Origin: CANJBX01 sp035556735
Lineage (GTDB): Bacteria; Pseudomonadota; Alphaproteobacteria; Rhizobiales; Xanthobacteraceae
Assembly: GCA_035556735.1 (NCBI GenBank)
Contig: DATMFF010000003.1
Location: 154,182-218,181 of the forward strand
Length of the DNA stretch: 64,000 bases
Direction of reading: 5' to 3'
A program made the position numbers and the translations under genes. Numbering within the stretch: position 1 is the first letter of the stretch; every line of letters starts with the position of its first letter. The notes beneath the pieces were generated by a model. The model made no database searches, was not told the origin of the DNA, and saw only the letters and a list, made by a program, of their open reading frames with translations. Below are positions 59,092 to 64,000 of this stretch, in pieces.

Positions 59092-60687
59092 TTAGCGCTG
59101 CAGGAATGCCGTGTGCGTGACGAACGTCACGGTGTCGAGGAAGACGATCGCCGCGGCGCCGTCGAACTGCGTGTTGGTGATGCCGCCCATCGGGTCGTTG
59201 GAAAACGTCATCGCCAGCACCGAGGACGGCTTGCGCATGAGCGGGCGCAGTTGCTTCGGGTCGCTCGGGCCCAGCGCGGTGGCGCTCATGAAGTTCAGCA
59301 TGTCGGGCGTCACCACGGCGGCGCGGAGCCAGACGTCGTCGATCTGCGCAAATGGGTCGACGCGGCGTGTCTTGATGACCGTGTTGTCGCCTGGTGCGGA
59401 GACCGCCGTCACGCGTGGCGTCGGGTCCGCGCCTGCCACCGCGTAGGCCAAGGCGCCGTCGCCACCCCCCTGCATCGACATGGCGCCCGCCATCGCGACC
59501 TTCACGGGGGGGAGGCCGTCCATCTGTTTGAGACCGTCGGCGATGTCCCAGGTGCCGCGCGCCGCAATGACGCCGGCAGGCGATGAGGCGTCGGCGACGA
59601 CGCTCGCGGGACGCGCCGGCCGCGCGGGCGGCATCGGAACCGCCGCGAGCCTGATCGTCGTCGCGTGCGCGAGGCGTTCGGTGGCGGCCACCGCCGCCGG
59701 GAGTTGCTCTGCGACCGCGCTCGGCCCGCCGGCCGATCCCGACTTCGCCACGAGCGCGGCGATGGCGTCGCGCTTGACGGCGACCGGCTTGATGGCCACC
59801 GGCTTCACCGCCGGGCGGGCCGCCGACGAGGCGGTCGTCTGGACCTCTTCGTCCTCGTCCTTGGCGCCGAACAGGGCCGCCAGCAGGTTCTTGCCGGCCT
59901 TGGGCACGGTGGAGATGCCGGCGGTGCGCGCCGCATCGAGCGACATCTGCGAGGGCGAGCCGCCGCGCTTCTCGATGTCAGCCAGGGCGAGCGCGTAACC
60001 GCCCATCGGCTGCCCGTCGCTCGGGATGTGCACGGTGCGTCCGTCAGGGAACACGCGCGCAAGCTGCTCGCGGCTCATGCGCGGCCAATGGCGTACGCTG
60101 CTGGTGTCGAGGTGCACGAACGGCGAACCGGAGGTCGGATAGTAGCCGACGCCGCCGCGTTGCATGCGCAGCCCGACCACGCGCAGGGACTCGAGCGACG
60201 CGTCGGGAATATAGAAGTCGAGGGCGCGGCCGATGGTGTGCATGCTGTTCTGCGCCACGCCCGAGCTGCGCCGGCGCAGCATGTTGTTGGTGGCGGGGGC
60301 GCGGTAGCCGCAGATCACCCAGATCGGCTTGTGCGCGCCCACGTGGCGCTGGACCTCCCACACGAGGTCGATCAGCTGCGGGTCCATCTTCACCGCCTCG
60401 TTCCGGCGCCAGTCGCGCAAGAACCAGTCGAGCTTCCTGAGCGCCTCGGGGTCGTAGCGGCCGTTGCGCTTGTAGGTGATGGTGATGTCTTCGTTGGTAT
60501 GGACGTGATGGAGGGAGATCGTGCGGGTGTCGCCGTCGGCGGCCGCGTTGGGCAGGCTGTCGTAGCCGAAGACCACGAACAGCGCGGCCAGAGCGCACCG
60601 CGCAAGGCGCGACGAACCGGGAAACTGGAGCCGCGCTAGTCCGACTGACACGCTCGATCTCGCATGAAGACGACGCCCAAGACGCAC
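59092..60687 (-). CDS. DUF882 (YcbK-like) M15-type peptidase with long C-terminal extension
   Basis: The 531-residue protein carries a membrane-anchor or signal segment (about 31-48) and a DUF882/M15_2 zinc peptidase domain (about 52-200): TISLHHVHTNEDITITYKRN, GYRAPATNNMLRR, SMHTIGRALDFYIPD with likely zinc ligands His150 and Asp157, and FVHLDTSSVRHW with His192. Family members hydrolyse or bind peptidoglycan peptides. The ~330-residue C-terminal part is Ala/Pro-rich and low-complexity at first (KPVAIKPVAVKRDAIAAL); its end looks folded but is unrecognised. The first codon is GTG at 60687 and the exact start is uncertain. E. coli YcbK has about 180 residues, so the tail is unusual. Confidence 0.8.
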   Translation of the reverse strand: MRLGRRLHARSSVSVGLARLQFPGSSRLARCALAALFVVFGYDSLPNAAADGDTRTISLHHVHTNEDITITYKRNGRYDPEALRKLDWFLRDWRRNEAVKMDPQLIDLVWEVQRHVGAHKPIWVICGYRAPATNNMLRRRSSGVAQNSMHTIGRALDFYIPDASLESLRVVGLRMQRGGVGYYPTSGSPFVHLDTSSVRHWPRMSREQLARVFPDGRTVHIPSDGQPMGGYALALADIEKRGGSPSQMSLDAARTAGISTVPKAGKNLLAALFGAKDEDEEVQTTASSAARPAVKPVAIKPVAVKRDAIAALVAKSGSAGGPSAVAEQLPAAVAATERLAHATTIRLAAVPMPPARPARPASVVADASSPAGVIAARGTWDIADGLKQMDGLPPVKVAMAGAMSMQGGGDGALAYAVAGADPTPRVTAVSAPGDNTVIKTRRVDPFAQIDDVWLRAAVVTPDMLNFMSATALGPSDPKQLRPLMRKPSSVLAMTFSNDPMGGITNTQFDGAAAIVFLDTVTFVTHTAFLQR

Positions 60688-60936
60688 ACCGCGACCCCAT
60701 CGCGGTGCTGATGGCTAACGTGGTCCTAATCGGGATCGGTTAATGCGCGCTTTTGGCGCAATCCCCAATGCCCCCAAGCAGTGCTGACGCACTGTGCATA
60801 AGTACCGGGCAAGTATGGCAAAACATTGCCGGGCGTGGCCAGGGGCCGGGGAGAGGTTAGTTAACGCGGCCGGGCAACGCCGGAAAAGCCACGGCCGCAC
60901 CCAAGGGATGCGGCCGCGGCCAGGACTTGAGAGGGC
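60688..60936. other. Gap between the L,D-transpeptidase and DUF882 genes
   Basis: Both flanking genes are on the minus strand. The region has the terminator at 60892-60916 and, nearer the DUF882 gene, an AT-richer patch. TTAA-N7-TTTT at 60740-60754 resembles a CtrA half-site, but the match is incomplete. Confidence 0.4.
60892..60916 (-). terminator. Rho-independent terminator of the L,D-transpeptidase gene
   Basis: CGGCCGCA and TGCGGCCG form an 8-bp stem around a nine-base loop; on the minus strand the stem is followed by TGGCTTTTCC, with a short T-run. It lies about 20 bases after the transpeptidase stop (60937). Confidence 0.6.
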
Positions 60937-62907
60937 TTACCAGGACAGGGTGCGCGGGGTGCCGCGGGCCTGCCGGCTGGAGCGGCCGACCGCCGCCGGC
61001 GGGCTGTAGCGCGGCCCGCCGCCGAACAGCATCTCGAAGAAGTTGCCGCCGCCGCCTCCGCCCGAGGAGTAGCTGCCGGCCACGCCCGGCGGCAGGGTCA
61101 CGGACGGACGGCTGTAGCTCGGCTGCGGCCGGTCCATGCCGACATCGGCCACCTTGCGCTCGTCGCCCTTGAGGATGGCGATCATGCGAGCGTCGCGCCC
61201 ATAGACGTCGTCGCGCAGCACGAGCTGGCCGTGATCGTCGACGAAGGCGGTCTGGTAGGTGATGTGCACCGGCAGCGTGGAGGGGAAGCGGATGTCCACT
61301 TCCGACGGTCCGTACATGCGGCGGATGCGCTCCTGCGTGTAGCCGTCCTTCGGCAGCACCAGCGAGAGGATGACTTCGGCATACTTCACCGGATCCTCGA
61401 CGCGCATGCAGCCGTGGCTGTAGGCGCGCGGATAGCGTGCGAAGAGGTGCTTCTCCGGCGTGTCGTGCTGGTACACGAGGAACTTGTTGGGGAAGTTGAA
61501 GCGGATGCGGCCGAGCGCGTTGCGGTCACCGGGCGGCTGCGCGATGTGCACGCTGCCGTCGGCGTTCTGCGTGAGCTTGAGGCCCATGCGCTCCAGCACG
61601 GTCGGGTCCTGCTGCAGCGCCGGCAGGTACTCGCCGTAGACGATCGACGGCGGCACGTTCCAGGTCGGATTGACGGTGATGTACTGCATCGCCGCGGTCA
61701 GGATCGGGGTCGGCGTGCCCGGCTTGCCGACCACGACCTTGGTCTGCCAGTAGACGGAGCCGTCACGGACCACCCGCAGGCTGAAGTCCGGGATGTTCAG
61801 CATGACGTGGGTCCTGCCGAGATCGCGCGGCATCCAGCGCCAGCGTTCCATGTTGGCGATGATGATGTCCGCGGTCTTTTCGCGCTTGGGACCGTTGAGC
61901 GCCGCGATGGTTCCGCTGCCGAGATAGCCGTCGGGCTTGAGGCCGTTGGCCTTCTGGAACTTCGTCACCGCCTCCGCGAGCTGCTTGTCGTAGGTCGTGT
62001 CGCCGTCCTTGGCGGCGAGCCCGAGCCGCTCGCGCAGTTGCGGCACGCGCGGGTCCTGCATCGCGGTTTTGCCGAACTTGAGCGTCGGGCCGGGGCCGAT
62101 GCGCACAGGCGCGGCGGCCTCGCTCTTGCCGCGCACCTTGGCGAGCTGGGCCTTGAGCGCCTTGTACTGCGGATGTTGCGGCTCGAAGGAGTCGAGCGCG
62201 GCGGCGACGTCGGTCGCGTCGGCGAGCTTGGCGAGGACGTCGGCCGGTTCCGGCACGTCCTGCTGGTAGTAGATGTCGCCGCTGACGCGGGTGAAATTGA
62301 CGCGGCCGGTCTGTGCGTGACGGGCATAGGCGATGACCGACGCCGTCAGCTTGATCTCGGCGTCGGCGAGCGCATCGGCATCCTTCGCGTCCTTGAGGGC
62401 CGGGATCGGATAATCATCCGGCTCGAGGCCATCCGCCTCGATGCCCATGAGATAGGCGACTGCGGCCTTGCCGCGGTCGCTGGCGCCGGTGCTCGTCACC
62501 CACAGCGGGGCGTACTTGCGGGCGGCGTAGAAGGCTTCGGCCGCCGCCTTGTCGCCGCGCTTCATGAAGCTGCGCTCGCTCTTGGCGGTCAGCAGCTCGC
62601 GAATCTTGTCGGTGACCGGATCGGTGACGGCTGCGACGGGCTGCGCTTCGGCGGGCTTGGTCTCGGCCGCCTTCGGCTCGACGGATTTCTGCACGGCGGC
62701 GGCCGGTTCGGCCGCTTGCGCCGCCGGCTTCGCCGGCTCGAGATCGGCGGGGGTGATCGGTTTGAGGTCGGCGGGTGGCGGCACGGGAACCGCGGCTTCG
62801 ATGTCCTTCTGGCTGTCCGGAGCCGCAAAGGCCATCGGTGTAGTCACAGCGAGCGCCACCGCCAGCGCCGTCCCGGCCAGCCAGCGGTCAAAGTCGACCT
62901 TACCCAT
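60937..62907 (-). CDS. L,D-transpeptidase, YcbB-like
   Basis: The 656-residue protein makes 3-3 cross-links in peptidoglycan or attaches proteins to it. It has a signal peptide (about 8-30, WLAGTALAVALAVTTPMAFA), an Ala/Pro/Lys/Glu-rich linker (30-115), a helical scaffold, a peptidoglycan-binding domain (KQLAEAVTKFQKANGLKPDG, YLGSGTIAAL, about 305-340), and a YkuD-type catalytic domain with YSHGCMRVEDP (catalytic Cys500). The C-terminus is glycine-rich (SSGGGGGGNFFEMLFGGG). The ATG at 62907 starts just before the signal peptide. It ends in a terminator hairpin. Confidence 0.9.
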   Translation of the reverse strand: MGKVDFDRWLAGTALAVALAVTTPMAFAAPDSQKDIEAAVPVPPPADLKPITPADLEPAKPAAQAAEPAAAVQKSVEPKAAETKPAEAQPVAAVTDPVTDKIRELLTAKSERSFMKRGDKAAAEAFYAARKYAPLWVTSTGASDRGKAAVAYLMGIEADGLEPDDYPIPALKDAKDADALADAEIKLTASVIAYARHAQTGRVNFTRVSGDIYYQQDVPEPADVLAKLADATDVAAALDSFEPQHPQYKALKAQLAKVRGKSEAAAPVRIGPGPTLKFGKTAMQDPRVPQLRERLGLAAKDGDTTYDKQLAEAVTKFQKANGLKPDGYLGSGTIAALNGPKREKTADIIIANMERWRWMPRDLGRTHVMLNIPDFSLRVVRDGSVYWQTKVVVGKPGTPTPILTAAMQYITVNPTWNVPPSIVYGEYLPALQQDPTVLERMGLKLTQNADGSVHIAQPPGDRNALGRIRFNFPNKFLVYQHDTPEKHLFARYPRAYSHGCMRVEDPVKYAEVILSLVLPKDGYTQERIRRMYGPSEVDIRFPSTLPVHITYQTAFVDDHGQLVLRDDVYGRDARMIAILKGDERKVADVGMDRPQPSYSRPSVTLPPGVAGSYSSGGGGGGNFFEMLFGGGPRYSPPAAVGRSSRQARGTPRTLSW

Positions 62908-63081
62908 TGTGCAACTGCCCTTTCCCCGGTCCGCTCGTGCGGCGGCCCTGTTTGTATAAAGCAAGTTGATGCGACCGGTTCCCCCCGTCGCCCACCAAAA
63001 CGAAGCGCCCGCAAATTTAACTCAAACGGCTATGCGAAGCGTTGCAAATTCTTCTGCGTTAACGACTTTTTGTTGCGGGTG

Positions 63082-64000
<919 letters not shown>

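Noticed and set aside
60740..60754. CtrA-like site TTAA-N7-TTTT upstream of the DUF882 gene
   Set aside because: The second half differs from TTAA, and short AT motifs are easily found in a promoter region; not listed as a site.

Overview
The window comes from a high-GC alphaproteobacterium, most likely of the Hyphomicrobiales (Bradyrhizobium/Xanthobacteraceae-like). The argument rests on lineage-typical genes: MipZ, a GapR/DUF2312 protein, DUF1036 and DUF1244 proteins, a type-2 glycerate kinase, a YkgO-type L36, DUF882 and YcbB-like envelope enzymes, Bug/TctC and TAXI receptors, a FixK/FNR-type anaerobox, and intergenic palindromes of the kind common in Bradyrhizobium-like genomes. No species call is possible from sequence alone.

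Bases 1 to about 8000 look like an acquired island. They contain a sigma-70-like regulator overlapping a partial gene, two frameshifted gene remnants, and a tight four-gene module with visibly lower GC than the rest: a beta-class DNA methyltransferase, a MORC-like GHKL ATPase, an SF2 DECH-box helicase and a PD-(D/E)xK-like nuclease with an ExE active site. A separate gene for a TIR/nucleoside-deoxyribosyltransferase-like protein follows. This is a restriction-modification-type defence module of the general kind in which prokaryotic MORC/paraMORC ATPases have been described, and it is the best candidate in the window for unusual biology. A lone terminator (8437-8460) and tandem repeats (9019-9460) separate it from core-like DNA.

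From 8.6 to 34 kb there are envelope and housekeeping genes: a GNAT protein with two overlapping SMR-like half transporters, an AI-2E family permease, a variant FtsH, a TetR/Bug pair with an operator-like palindrome, MipZ, a PAP2 phosphatase, a heavy-metal RND efflux operon preceded by an anaerobox, a beta-barrel outer membrane protein, a PAS-GAF-GGDEF diguanylate cyclase, the opgD-opgH periplasmic glucan pair and a CinA-type amidase.

From 34 to 43 kb a LysR gene precedes an eight-gene co-directional cluster: ABC permease, ABC ATPase, then a duplicated cassette (binding protein plus flavin-dependent monooxygenase, twice), then an FMN reductase and a flavin reductase. It reads as an uptake and oxidative cleavage pathway for an organosulfur, aminocarboxylate or similar compound. 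A TRAP/TAXI transporter, a DsbA-NhaA fusion, an alpha/beta hydrolase and an AraC regulator follow.

From 50 to 64 kb lie sugar-nucleotide and heptose genes (nucleotide-sugar dehydrogenase, epimerase, GmhA, GmhB), L36, a TPR protein, a gckA-DUF1036-pyk operon ending in a 27-residue hydrophobic peptide gene, DUF1244, GapR, a DUF882 peptidase, an L,D-transpeptidase and the C-terminal part of a sigma-54 activator cut by the window edge.
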